The notes under the pieces are model-generated. The model was not told the origin of the DNA. It did not search any database and saw only the letters and a program-made list of their open reading frames with translations. Shown in pieces: positions 45,642-54,433 of a stretch of 64,000 bases of DNA. The translations under genes and the position numbers were made by a program. The stretch is taken from positions 1,860,001 through 1,924,000 of the forward strand of contig OZ243967.1 in NCBI GenBank assembly GCA_965214695.1. Direction: 5' to 3'. This DNA is from JAPOXR01 sp965214695. Lineage in GTDB: Bacteria > Pseudomonadota > Alphaproteobacteria > Rhodobacterales > Rhodobacteraceae. How positions within the stretch are numbered: the first letter of the stretch is position 1; each line of letters begins with the position of its first letter.

Positions 45642-46162
45642 GCCACGGCTCCCCATGATGGAGTCGCCGGGCAGGTTAGTCGAAGGCCCGGCCGATTTCC
45701 ATCTTCGCATGTCCCGAACAGGCCTTTTCCTGTTGAACCTGGTTGTTCATTGACCCGGGACTCGAATGCCTGGCAACCATTCCACGCCGCCGGGGCATCG
45801 ACATCACGGGTCGCAGGGGTCGGTGAACCGATTGCCGGGCGGGAAGAACGGCAGTGATGTTGACTTGTCGCCATTTGCCCTTGCTGCCTGGTCGTCCACC
45901 TTGAGGCAGACCGGCATTTCGCGCCATGCGAACCGGCGGGCATCGCCATGGCCAGCGAGGCGGCGGTCAATGGCCCGGTTCTCCGGACGCGGCCGGCCCG
46001 TCTGCCCGTAATCATGTCGGCCTGGCCATCCGCAGGGGTCGCCGGGAGACGGATATGGCCCACTTCCGGTGGTGGCGGTGTGGTGCTTGAATTGCGGGCA
46101 GTGTCAATATCGGTAATCGGGTATATGATTCCCGGTGATTTCCTGGAGGAGGGCAGCGGGTC
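45642..46162. other. 521-bp divergent control region
   Basis: It separates the fusion-iorA-iorB operon (minus) from the transporter operon (plus). No gene is supported. It should hold both promoters. No regulator gene lies next to it. Confidence 0.5.
46101..46129 (+). promoter_or_regulatory. possible sigma-70 promoter of the transporter operon
   Basis: GTGTCA (46101-46106) and TATGAT (46124-46129) are spaced by 17 bases and lie 34 bases before the start codon. The GGAGGAGGG ribosome site follows directly. The -35 match is only four of six. Confidence 0.4.
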
Positions 46163-47293
46163 ATGGGAGGCAACGAGGAGAATGGCGCATCTCCGGGCGA
46201 CGTGACGGGCGTCCCAGGAGTCGCTGTTCGGCCCGCCTATTCCATCTCGAGGATCATCAAGGGCTGCTGGCAACTTTCCGGCGATCATGGTGCGGTGAAT
46301 GCGAACCGGGCGATTGCCGACATGGTCCGTTTTGTCGATGCCGGCATCACCACCTTCGATTGCGCCGACATCTATTCCGGCGTCGAGGAAAAGATCGGCC
46401 GGTTCCGCGCCGAACTGGTCCGGGCCCGGGGGCAGGATGCGCTGGACCGCATCAAGATCCATACCAAATACGTGCCTGATCGTGACAGCCTGGCGACGCT
46501 CACCCCCGGTGATATCGAAACGGGCATCAACCGCTCGCTGAAGCGGTTGGGGATGGATCGGCTGGACCTGGTACAGTTCCATTGGTGGGACTATGCCGTG
46601 CCCTGCCATGTCGACGCCGTGGGGCATCTCGGCATCCTGCGCGACAAGGGCAAGATCGACCTGATCGGGGTGACAAATTTCGACGCCGGACACCTGGCAG
46701 CCTTGTGCGATGCAGCCGATATCGCCTCGGCCCAGGTGCAAGCCTCCCTGCTCGACCATCGCGCCTCGGGGGAGTTCGCGGCGCTGGCGGGACGCAGCGG
46801 CGTGAGCCTTTTCGCCTATGGCGTCCTGGCTGGCGGGTTTCTGACCGACGCCTGGCTCGGCAGGCCCGATCCCGGGCTCGACTTCGAGAATCGAAGCCTG
46901 GTCAAGTACCGTCTGATCATCGAGGAGTTCGGCGGCTGGGCGCTGTTCCAGGACCTGCTGACCGTGTTGCGTGCCGCGGCCGACCGACATGGCTGCCACA
47001 TCTCCACCATCGCCCTGCGGGCCACGCTGGACAGTCCTGGCATCGCGGCAGCAATCGTCGGCGGCCGCTATGCCAACCGGCTGAAACCGGCACTGCGCGC
47101 CTTCGAGATCGCATTGACAGCGCAGGATCGTCGCGAGATCGAGGCGGTCACATGCCGTTCGACCGGGCCCCGGGGTCCGGTCTACGGGCTGGAGCGCGAC
47201 GCCACCGGCAGGCACGGGCGGATCATGAAGACCAATCTCAACCGGGGCGACGACCGGCTGGACGGCGCCTTGGCCCTGGACGAGGCCGGTTGA
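46163..47293 (+). CDS. aldo/keto reductase
   Basis: A 376-residue NADPH-type aldo/keto reductase. The catalytic tetrad is visible: Asp and Tyr in FDCADIYSG, Lys in IHTKYVP and His in LVQFHWWDY. It would interconvert an aldehyde or ketone and an alcohol. It is the first gene of the plus-strand operon and is paralogous to the AKR half of the fusion protein at its end (both have QFHWW and GVTNFDA). A ribosome site GGAGGAGGG lies before the ATG. The next gene begins three bases after its stop. Confidence 0.87.
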   Translation: MGGNEENGASPGDVTGVPGVAVRPAYSISRIIKGCWQLSGDHGAVNANRAIADMVRFVDAGITTFDCADIYSGVEEKIGRFRAELVRARGQDALDRIKIHTKYVPDRDSLATLTPGDIETGINRSLKRLGMDRLDLVQFHWWDYAVPCHVDAVGHLGILRDKGKIDLIGVTNFDAGHLAALCDAADIASAQVQASLLDHRASGEFAALAGRSGVSLFAYGVLAGGFLTDAWLGRPDPGLDFENRSLVKYRLIIEEFGGWALFQDLLTVLRAAADRHGCHISTIALRATLDSPGIAAAIVGGRYANRLKPALRAFEIALTAQDRREIEAVTCRSTGPRGPVYGLERDATGRHGRIMKTNLNRGDDRLDGALALDEAG

Positions 47294-47295
47294 TC

Positions 47296-48066
47296 GTGGC
47301 CACAGACATGCTGTTGCAGCTTCGCGGCGTCACCAAGCGATTCGGGGGCTTTACCGCCGTTGACGCCATCTCTCTCGACCTGCCGCGCGGTGCGATTGGC
47401 GGGCTGATCGGGCCGAACGGTGCCGGAAAGACGACGCTGTTCAATACCGTGGCTGGCCTGCTGAGGCCGGATGCAGGCGAGGTGCTGCTGGACGAGGTGC
47501 CGATCCAGAACCGTCCGCCGCACCGGATTTTCGCGCAGGGCCTCTCCCGAACGTTCCAGATCCCTCGCCCGTTTCCCGAAATGTCGGTACTGGAGAACGT
47601 CATGCTGGTTCCGACTGGACAATCGGGCGAGCGTTTCTGGAACAACTGGCTGCGGCCTGGAATGGTGGCCCGGGAGGAGCGGGCGGCCCGTGCCCGGGCG
47701 GACGAGATCATCGATTTCTGCCGGTTGGCCGGCATGCGCAACGATCAGGCCAGCACATTGTCCGGCGGGCAGTTGAAGCTGCTGGAGCTTGCGCGGGTGC
47801 TGATGGCCGATCCGAAGATCATCCTGCTTGACGAACCTGCAGCCGGGGTGAATCCGACATTGATGTTGACGCTGGTCGACCGGATCAGGGCACTGAACCG
47901 GCGCGGCTACAGTTTCCTGATCATCGAGCACAACATGGACGTGGTCATGTCGATCTGCGATCCGATCTTCGTGATGGCGCAGGGGCGGTTGCTCTACGAA
48001 GGCGATGCCGACGGCGCGCGTCGTGACCCCGCCGTGCTTGACGCCTATTTGGGAGACCTGCCATGA
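47296..48066 (+). CDS. branched-chain amino acid-type ABC importer ATPase, LivG-like
   Basis: A 256-residue ABC ATPase: Walker A GPNGAGKTT, signature LSGGQLKLLELARVL and Walker B IILLDEPAAGVNP. The last follows the LivG pattern. It energises the importer with its LivF-like partner. GTG 47296 was chosen. TTG 47290 and ATG 47308 are in-frame alternatives. It overlaps the next gene by ATGA. Confidence 0.9.
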   Translation: MATDMLLQLRGVTKRFGGFTAVDAISLDLPRGAIGGLIGPNGAGKTTLFNTVAGLLRPDAGEVLLDEVPIQNRPPHRIFAQGLSRTFQIPRPFPEMSVLENVMLVPTGQSGERFWNNWLRPGMVAREERAARARADEIIDFCRLAGMRNDQASTLSGGQLKLLELARVLMADPKIILLDEPAAGVNPTLMLTLVDRIRALNRRGYSFLIIEHNMDVVMSICDPIFVMAQGRLLYEGDADGARRDPAVLDAYLGDLP

Positions 48067-48815
48067 CGGCGTCGCATGTGCTGGAGGCACGGGACGTGAT
48101 CGCCGGATACGTGTCCGACATGCCGATCCTGCACGGGGTTTCCATCCACGCGGATGCCGGCGAAGTGGTGTCGATCATCGGCCCGAACGGCGCCGGGAAA
48201 TCGACCCTGGTCAAGGCGATCGCGGGGCTGGTGCGGATGTCGGCCGGCAGTGTTCGGCTGGACGGGCGCGACATCACCGGCGTTGCTGCCCACAAGCTGG
48301 CCGCCGAGGGCGTGGGCTACGTGCCCCAGACCGGGAATGTCTTCGCAACATTGACCGTCCGCGAAAACCTCGTGATGGGCAGTGCGCCGCTGGCCAAGGC
48401 CGACGTGCAGGTGCGGATCGAGGAAATCTGTGAAATCTATCCGGCCCTGAAGGACAGGATGGGAGACAAGGCCGGCTCTCTTTCCGGTGGCCAGAGGCAG
48501 GTTCTCGCCGTTGCCCGGGCGCTGCTGGCAAGACCGAGGCTGATGCTCCTGGACGAGCCGACCGCGAGCCTGTCGCCGATGGCTGCAAGCGAGCTTTTCG
48601 CCGTGGTGCGGGGTCTTGCCGAGGATGGGGCCGCGGTGCTGATGGTCGAGCAGAACGCGAAGGCGGCGTTGCGCGTGTCGGCACGGGGCTACGTGCTGGC
48701 AGAGGGGCAGAACCGGATCGAGGGGCCAGCCGCCGACTTGCTGGCCGATAAAGGGATTGGCGAGATATTTCTCGGATACAGGCGCGATTCGGCAGAGATG
48801 GAGGGCGCAGGATGA
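48063..48815 (+). CDS. branched-chain amino acid-type ABC importer ATPase, LivF-like
   Basis: A 250-residue ABC ATPase with Walker A GPNGAGKST, signature LSGGQRQVLAVARALL and Walker B LMLLDEPTASLSP, plus the LivF-like VEQNAKAALRVSARGYVL end. It forms the ATPase dimer with the preceding product. Overlaps of four bases on both sides show tight translational coupling. Confidence 0.9.
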   Translation: MTASHVLEARDVIAGYVSDMPILHGVSIHADAGEVVSIIGPNGAGKSTLVKAIAGLVRMSAGSVRLDGRDITGVAAHKLAAEGVGYVPQTGNVFATLTVRENLVMGSAPLAKADVQVRIEEICEIYPALKDRMGDKAGSLSGGQRQVLAVARALLARPRLMLLDEPTASLSPMAASELFAVVRGLAEDGAAVLMVEQNAKAALRVSARGYVLAEGQNRIEGPAADLLADKGIGEIFLGYRRDSAEMEGAG

Positions 48816-49723
48816 TCCTGCAGCATGTCGCGGACGGAATCCTGAGCGGTGCCATCATCGGGCTCGGAGCAATCGGTCTGAGCTTCACGATGAAGATGTT
48901 GCGCTTTGCCAATTTCTCGCATTCCGAATTGCTCACCTGGGGGGCGTACAGCGCGGTTCTGTTCCTGGCGTTCTTTTCCAGTTTCGGCGGGTTTTTCGAC
49001 CAGGTCATCGGTCCGTTCTCCTTCGGTCCGGGCTTGCTGCTCGCCATGCTCTGCGCCTGTGCTGCCACCTCGATCATCGCTCTCCTGCTGAATCGTTTCG
49101 TTTTCGAGCGGCTGAGTCGCACCGCAGGGCACATGACCATGGTCTTTGCCAGCTTCGGCGTGGCGCTGATACTGCGACACATGGTCGTGCTGATCTGGGG
49201 ATCCGATCCGATCTACTACTCCAGGGAGTTGCAATTCGCCATTCTGCTTCCCGGCAATGTCCGCGTGATGCCGGACCAGGTGTTCCTGCTCGGCCTCACC
49301 GTTGTCGTGGTCATCGCCCTGCACCTCTTCATGACCCGTTCGCGCACGGGAATTGCCATGCGCGGCGTTGCCGAAAGCCCCGATCTCGCCCGAACCAGCG
49401 GCGTCAATGTCGACCGGATCATCACTTGGGTCTGGGTAATTGGCGCTTCCGGCGCCGCGATCGGTGGCGTGCTGTACGGCACGACGGTGCAACTCCGGCC
49501 GGAGCTCGGATTCAGCCTGATACTGCCGCTCTTCGCAGCCGCAATTCTTGGCGGCACGGGCAGCCTGTACGGTGCTGTGCTGGGCGGCTTGATCGTGGGG
49601 TTGTCGGAAAATCTCTCGGTGATGATCATCCCCACGACCTACAAGCCGGCGGTTCCATTCCTGTTGATCCTCGCCATCCTGTATTTCCGTCCCGAGGGCA
49701 TTCTTGGAGAACGTTCCAGATGA
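48812..49723 (+). CDS. branched-chain amino acid-type ABC importer permease, LivH-like
   Basis: A 303-residue membrane protein with about eight helices and the LivH features GAIIGLGAIGLSFTMKMLRF, NFSHSELLTWGAY and FAAAILGGTGSLYGAVLGG. It forms the channel with the following LivM-like protein. Four-base overlaps join it to both neighbours. Confidence 0.9.
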   Translation: MILQHVADGILSGAIIGLGAIGLSFTMKMLRFANFSHSELLTWGAYSAVLFLAFFSSFGGFFDQVIGPFSFGPGLLLAMLCACAATSIIALLLNRFVFERLSRTAGHMTMVFASFGVALILRHMVVLIWGSDPIYYSRELQFAILLPGNVRVMPDQVFLLGLTVVVVIALHLFMTRSRTGIAMRGVAESPDLARTSGVNVDRIITWVWVIGASGAAIGGVLYGTTVQLRPELGFSLILPLFAAAILGGTGSLYGAVLGGLIVGLSENLSVMIIPTTYKPAVPFLLILAILYFRPEGILGERSR

Positions 49724-50667
49724 TCGGACTGGTTTCCTACATCGTCTTCTTTCTGATCCTGTCGCTGATCTTCGGCATTGCCGTGCTCGGGCTCAACCTT
49801 CAATGGGGCTTTACCGGACTCTTCAATGCCGGCGTCGCCGGATTCACCGCCATCGGCGCCTACACGATGGCAATCCTGACCGGGCCGGCCAGGGACGCGG
49901 TATTCGGCGGATTCGAATTGCCCTTTGTCGTCGGGTTGATTGGCGCGATGATCGCGTCCGGAGTCGGCGCCGTCATCGTCGGTCTCGCCACGTTGAAACT
50001 CAGGCACGAATACCTCGCTGTCGCCACTTTCGGAATCGCGGTGACCATTCAGCTCGTCTGCCTGAACTGGGAGTATCTTACCGGCGGCACGCTGGGCCTG
50101 ATTGGCATTCCGAACCCGTCCAAGCCCTGGGCCGACGGGCCGCTGGCACAGAACGCGCTCTATCTGCTCGTGGTCCTGGTCGTCGTCGGACTGACCTTCG
50201 CCGCCCTGGAACGGATCGTGAAATCGCCGTGGGGCCGGATGCTGAAAGCGATCCGGGAGGATGATGTCGCTGCCGCCAGCCTCGGCAAGTCGCCCGGGCG
50301 GGTGCGTCTCGAGGCGTTTGTGCTCGGTTGCATGATCATGGGGCTCTCGGGTGCGCTCTACGTCTCGTTCATAGGCTATGTCAGCCCCTGGGACTTCCTG
50401 CCAATCCTGACCTTCCAGATCTGGACCATGCTGATCGTCGGCGGCAGCGCCAACAATCGCGGGGCGCTGCTGGGTGCATTGATCGTCTGGGGAGTTTGGA
50501 CCATGAGCGGCTTCGTCATATCGCGCGTGGTCCCGTCGGAAATCCAGGCCCAGGGCGGCGCAATGCAAGCTGTATTGATCGGGTTGATCCTGGTCGTTAT
50601 GCTGTTGATCCGCCCGCGCGGCCTGATCGGGGAGGAGTTGCACGTTTCGCGCCACGCAAGGTCGTAA
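49720..50667 (+). CDS. branched-chain amino acid-type ABC importer permease, LivM-like
   Basis: A 315-residue membrane protein with about nine helices. LQWGFTGLFNAGVAGFTAIG and ATLKLRHEYLAVATFGIAV are LivM landmarks, as is KAIREDDVAAASLGK in the cytoplasmic coupling loop. The frame is open far upstream, but ATG 49720, overlapping the LivH stop, gives the normal length. Confidence 0.9.
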   Translation: MIGLVSYIVFFLILSLIFGIAVLGLNLQWGFTGLFNAGVAGFTAIGAYTMAILTGPARDAVFGGFELPFVVGLIGAMIASGVGAVIVGLATLKLRHEYLAVATFGIAVTIQLVCLNWEYLTGGTLGLIGIPNPSKPWADGPLAQNALYLLVVLVVVGLTFAALERIVKSPWGRMLKAIREDDVAAASLGKSPGRVRLEAFVLGCMIMGLSGALYVSFIGYVSPWDFLPILTFQIWTMLIVGGSANNRGALLGALIVWGVWTMSGFVISRVVPSEIQAQGGAMQAVLIGLILVVMLLIRPRGLIGEELHVSRHARS

Positions 50668-50778
50668 TGGTGGACACGGTCACAAGGGCGAAGTCTGACC
50701 GGATGCGCCAGCAGTAATGCCGCCCAGGCGGCCCATCAGGCCGGCGCCAATGCCCGGCTCACAAACAAGGAGGTGCAA

Positions 50779-52041
50779 ATGTTGCACAAATTCGGAATGG
50801 CAGCCATTGCCACCGCGTTCATCGGGATCGGTTCTACCGTCCAGGCCGCGGATTGCCCAATCAAGCTCGGCGCAATCCTGCCGGTTAGCGGTCCGATGGG
50901 CCAGGTGGGCGAGCGGATCGCCGAAACCGGTCTTTTCGCGGTCGAACAATTCAACGAGGCCGGCGGCGTTCAAGGCTGCCCGGTGGAATACGTGCTGCGC
51001 GATACGCAGGGCCAGTCGACCGTCGGCGTGGACGCCGCAAAGAGCCTCGTCGATCTCGAGGGCGTGCAGGCGCTCATCGGCGCCGTGTCTTCCGGCGTCA
51101 GCCTGCCGGTCCTGACATCGGTCGCCGTGCCATCCAGGGTCGTGCAGGTTTCCTGCTGTTCGTCGTCCGAGAGCTTCACGGCGCTCGCCGAGGAGGGCAA
51201 GACGGAGGGGTATTGGTTCCGCACCTACGCCACCAACCGCAGCCAGGCCGCCATGGGCGCAAAACTGACTGTCGACAGCGGCTTCAAGAACACCGCGGTC
51301 ATCTACGTCAACACCGATTTCGGGGTCGGCCTGGCCAAACGGTTCGAACAGGACATCGCCAAGCTTGGTGGCTCGATTTCCTCGATGGTGGCCTACAACG
51401 AGAGCCAGCAAAGCTACCGCGCGGAAGTCACCAAGGCGCTGGAGGGCAATCCCGACTCGCTCTTTCTCGTGGCCTTTCCCGTGGACGGCTCCACGATCAC
51501 CCGCGAATGGCTGGCCCTTGGCGGCACCGACAATCTGATCGTGAACAACTCGCTGCGGTCGGACGACTATTTCCAGGCCGTGGGCTCGAAATTCCTGCAG
51601 AATTTGCGGGGATACGACAGCGCCCAGCCGCGCCTGCAGTCGGTCGATACGTTCAACGAGATGTTCGAGGCGAGGTTCGACAGCCCGCCAAACGGTCCGG
51701 GCCTGCATTCGGTCTATGATGCGGTGACGGTGGTTCTCCTGGCGATGGAAGCTTCCGGCGACATCACCGGCGACAATATCCGCGACAATATCCGCCTTGT
51801 CACTTCGCCCGACGGGACCGATGTCTATCCCGGCCCGGAAGGCATCGCCCGCGCCAAGGCGCTCCTGGCCGACGGCGAGACGATCCGTTACGTCGGCGCC
51901 ACCGGCGCCCTGGCATTCGACGAGAATGGCGATGTGCAGGCACCCAAGATGACTTGGAAGCTCGACGGCGACAAGAATGTCGAGACCAGTTACCTGAGCA
52001 CTGCGGAAGTTGCCGAGTTGATCAGGATGCTCGACGAATAG
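50779..52041 (+). CDS. substrate-binding protein of the Liv-type ABC importer
   Basis: A 420-residue periplasmic binding protein (Peripla_BP_6). The signal peptide ends VQA-ADCPIKLG. LGAILPVSGPMGQVGERIAE and AVEQFNEAGGVQGCPVEYVL are the usual first strand and helix. AAGGAGG lies five bases before ATG 50779. Relatives bind branched-chain or aromatic amino acids, amides, urea or aromatic acids. The ligand here should be the compound attacked by the neighbouring enzymes. A strong terminator follows the gene. Confidence 0.9.
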   Translation: MLHKFGMAAIATAFIGIGSTVQAADCPIKLGAILPVSGPMGQVGERIAETGLFAVEQFNEAGGVQGCPVEYVLRDTQGQSTVGVDAAKSLVDLEGVQALIGAVSSGVSLPVLTSVAVPSRVVQVSCCSSSESFTALAEEGKTEGYWFRTYATNRSQAAMGAKLTVDSGFKNTAVIYVNTDFGVGLAKRFEQDIAKLGGSISSMVAYNESQQSYRAEVTKALEGNPDSLFLVAFPVDGSTITREWLALGGTDNLIVNNSLRSDDYFQAVGSKFLQNLRGYDSAQPRLQSVDTFNEMFEARFDSPPNGPGLHSVYDAVTVVLLAMEASGDITGDNIRDNIRLVTSPDGTDVYPGPEGIARAKALLADGETIRYVGATGALAFDENGDVQAPKMTWKLDGDKNVETSYLSTAEVAELIRMLDE

Positions 52042-52057
52042 TCGGCTGACAATAATC

Positions 52058-52082
52058 GGGGGCGTTGCAACGCCCCCTTTTT
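52058..52082 (+). terminator. rho-independent terminator after the binding-protein gene
   Basis: GGGGGCGTTGCAACGCCCCC (52058-52077) forms a perfect GC-rich stem and is followed by TTTTT. It should end or attenuate transcription after the importer genes, lowering expression of the three genes that follow. Confidence 0.85.
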
Positions 52083-52100
52083 CCCTGTCGGGAGGGCGTG

Positions 52101-52502
52101 ATGGCTGGCAAGCGCAGCCATGTGTTCAGTGGTTCGATCTATGAAGAGATGGCCGGCTATGCCCGTGCCGTGGTGGTGGACGACCGGATCTTCGTTTCGG
52201 GCACCGTTGGCGTCGATTTCGCGACCGGCGTGATGGCCGAGGGAGCGGCGGAGCAGGCGGTGACCGCGCTCGATACCATCGAGTCTGCGCTTGTCGAGGC
52301 AGGCTCCGGGCTGCACGACACCGTGCGGGTGCGTGCCTTCGTGCCGGACCCGGATGATGTGGCGGCGATCGCAGCAATCCTGAAGGACCGCATCGGACAT
52401 GCCCGCCCGGCAAACACTACGGTGTGCTCGCCGCTCGCCGTGCCTGGTGCCCGGGTGGAAATCGAGATCGAGGCGATTCGCGGCTCAGGCACACTCCCAT
52501 GA
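52101..52502 (+). CDS. RidA-family protein lacking the catalytic arginine
   Basis: A 133-residue protein of the YjgF/YER057c/UK114 family. RIFVSGTVGVDFATGVMAEG and AALVEAGS-like segments fit the fold, and VEIEIEAI ends it. The position of RidA Arg105, normally in PAR, reads RPANTTV, so the arginine needed for enamine/imine hydrolysis is replaced by Asn. This places it in a Rid subgroup of unknown chemistry. GGGAGG lies eight bases before the ATG. It lies past a terminator, 59 bases after the binding-protein gene. Confidence 0.83.
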   Translation: MAGKRSHVFSGSIYEEMAGYARAVVVDDRIFVSGTVGVDFATGVMAEGAAEQAVTALDTIESALVEAGSGLHDTVRVRAFVPDPDDVAAIAAILKDRIGHARPANTTVCSPLAVPGARVEIEIEAIRGSGTLP

Positions 52503-52963
52503 GCTGCGACGCAGCCTTCATTCGTGTGAATCGACCGGCCGACGTGGTCTTTGCCTTCATGGCAAACCCGGCGAATATGAGCCTCTGGTCGTTTGGTACA
52601 TGGCGAACCGAGATCGACGACACGGGGCTGGTGCGCGGAACCTCGATGAAGGACGGTGCGATGACCTTTGTGCGCATCCAGGCTCATCCGGACCAATGGC
52701 TGATCGATTATCATCTGGGCACCTCGCCCGACGCCCTGTCGCCGCGGGTGTTCGGGCGGGTGACGCCCGGAAGCGCCTTCGGCGACGGCCTGGGTGCCGG
52801 GTTGGTCCTGGCCGCCTATCGCACCGCCGACATGGACGATGCACGATGGGCCAGCCTCACTGCCATGCACCGGGTCGAACTGGACATCGTCAGATCGGCG
52901 CTGGAGACCGGCCATGACCATCGCACCGCCACGCAGGGCCCGTCTGAACATGGCGCCGCCTGA
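52499..52963 (+). CDS. SRPBCC-like small protein
   Basis: A 154-residue protein. INRPADVVFAF-type opening (seen as VNRPADVVFAFMANPANMSL) and the following strands (WRTEIDDTGLVRGTSMKDG) suggest a helix-grip START/SRPBCC fold, which binds hydrophobic ligands in a central cavity. No catalytic residues can be assigned. Its ATG overlaps the Rid gene stop (ATGA). Its last ~20 codons contain the first copy of a direct repeat whose second copy forms the start of the next gene. Confidence 0.65.
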   Translation: MSCDAAFIRVNRPADVVFAFMANPANMSLWSFGTWRTEIDDTGLVRGTSMKDGAMTFVRIQAHPDQWLIDYHLGTSPDALSPRVFGRVTPGSAFGDGLGAGLVLAAYRTADMDDARWASLTAMHRVELDIVRSALETGHDHRTATQGPSEHGAA

Positions 52964-53011
52964 CAGGGACCGGCCATGACCATCGCACCGCCTGACAGGG
53001 CCCGCCTGACC
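52906..53011 (+). repeat. two ~44-bp direct repeats at a gene boundary
   Basis: GACCGGCCATGACCATCGCA and the next five bases are identical at 52906 and 52968, followed by ~19 similar bases. The period of 62 is not a multiple of three, so the copies are read in different frames: the first in the SRPBCC-like tail, the second as the start of the AKR-Rid fusion. Confidence 0.75.
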
Positions 53012-54433
53012 GACGAATTGACCATCAGCCGCATCCTGACCGGCCTCTGGCAGGTCGCGGATATGGAGCGTGATGGCGCCGATCTGGATCCGGACAAGGC
53101 CGCCGAACAGCTTGCCGCCTATGCCGAGAGCGGTTTTGACACCTTTGACATGGCGGATCATTACGGCAGCGCCGAGATCATCGTCTCGCGCCTCCGTGAG
53201 CGCCATCCCGACACCCTGGCCTTCACGAAATGGTGCCCGCCGCCTGGCCGGATGACACCGGAGATCGTGCGCGCCGGGGTACAGGAACGATTGGACCGAC
53301 TCGGAGTCGGGCGTGTCGACCTCCTGCAATTCCACTGGTGGAGCTTCGAGCATCCCGCCTGGCTTGATGCGCTGCACGAGCTGGCAGCCTTGCGCGACGA
53401 GGGGATGATCCGCGAGATCGGCGTGACGAATTTCGACGCCGCACATCTGCATTTGGCGCTGGCAGACGGCGTGCCGATTCGGACCAACCAGGTCGTCTGC
53501 TCGCTATTGGACCGCCGTTTCAACGGGCCGCTGGTCGAGGTTTGCGCCCGCCATGGTGTGCGACTGCTCGCATATGGAACGATCTGCGGCGGCTTTCTGT
53601 CCGAGCGATGGCTCGGAAGGCGGGAGCCGGCGGACATTCCCGACTGGAGCAAGATGAAATACCGCCGCTTCATCGAAACCGCCGGCGGCTGGGACTCCTA
53701 CCAGGCGGTTCTTGCCGCCGCCGCCAGGATCGCGGCCAGGCACGGTGTCTCGGTGACAAATGTGGCAACACGCTGGGTGCTGGAACAACCCCATGTCGCC
53801 GGCGTCATCATCGGTGTCCGGCCAGGCGAAAACGATCACCGCGCCGACAATGCGCAAATCTTCGAGTTTTCCCTCGACGACGAAGATCACGCGATCTTGA
53901 ACCGGGCTTTCTCCGGGACCGCCCCGATCCCCGGCGATTGTGGAGATGAATACCGAGCGCGCCCCTTCCTGACCGCCAGTGGCGATCTGAGCCATCACCT
54001 GGACACCATCCCTGCCGCATATGATACCGACACGATGCCGGAGCGTCCCGGGGTGCGCCGCGTGGTGTCCGGCAGCAAATGGGAAGCGATAGCAGGCTAC
54101 TGCCGGGCCCGGCGTATCGGCGAGCGGATCCTGGTCTCGGGAACCACGGCGACGGCAGGCTCCGACCGGGTCGTCGCGCCGGGTGATGCGGCTGCGCAGA
54201 CGACATACATCATCGACAAGATCATCGGCGCCATCCGAGCCCTTGGTGGGGCGGTTCAGGATATCGTCCGCACCCGCATCTATCTCGTCGATATCGCCGA
54301 CACCGAAGCCGTCAGCACCGCCCATGGTCGCGTCTTCGGCTGCCTGAAGCCTGCCAATACATTGGTTGCAGTCGACGACCTGGCCGGCGACTACCTGGTT
54401 GAAATCGAGGCCGAAGCCATCGTCGACGCCTAA
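52976..54433 (+). CDS. aldo/keto reductase fused to a Rid-family domain
   Basis: A 485-residue two-domain protein. Residues 15-340 are an aldo/keto reductase with Asp and Tyr in FDMADHYG (D61, Y63), Lys in AFTKW and His in LLQFHWW (H120). Residues 360-485 are a Rid domain with RILVSGTTATAG, VVAPGDAAAQTTYI and LVEIEAEAI. The RidA arginine position reads KPANTLV, so it is missing here as in the free Rid protein. A reductase joined to a possible imine-handling domain suggests processing of a reactive carbonyl or imine without release. AGGGACC lies before the ATG. The 3' end overlaps the convergent next gene by four bases. Confidence 0.87.
   Translation: MTIAPPDRARLTDELTISRILTGLWQVADMERDGADLDPDKAAEQLAAYAESGFDTFDMADHYGSAEIIVSRLRERHPDTLAFTKWCPPPGRMTPEIVRAGVQERLDRLGVGRVDLLQFHWWSFEHPAWLDALHELAALRDEGMIREIGVTNFDAAHLHLALADGVPIRTNQVVCSLLDRRFNGPLVEVCARHGVRLLAYGTICGGFLSERWLGRREPADIPDWSKMKYRRFIETAGGWDSYQAVLAAAARIAARHGVSVTNVATRWVLEQPHVAGVIIGVRPGENDHRADNAQIFEFSLDDEDHAILNRAFSGTAPIPGDCGDEYRARPFLTASGDLSHHLDTIPAAYDTDTMPERPGVRRVVSGSKWEAIAGYCRARRIGERILVSGTTATAGSDRVVAPGDAAAQTTYIIDKIIGAIRALGGAVQDIVRTRIYLVDIADTEAVSTAHGRVFGCLKPANTLVAVDDLAGDYLVEIEAEAIVDA

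Noticed and set aside
44211..45857. A 548-codon plus-strand frame opposite the PLP/cyclase fusion
   Set aside because: It is a histidine- and arginine-rich shadow without family similarity.
46582..48066. A long plus-strand frame covering part of the AKR gene and LivG
   Set aside because: Its first 240 codons are an arginine-rich shadow of the AKR gene. Only the part from about 47296 resembles an ABC ATPase.
48757..50667. A 636-residue frame ending in LivM
   Set aside because: The N-terminal half lies over LivH in another frame and has shadow composition. LivM begins at 49720.
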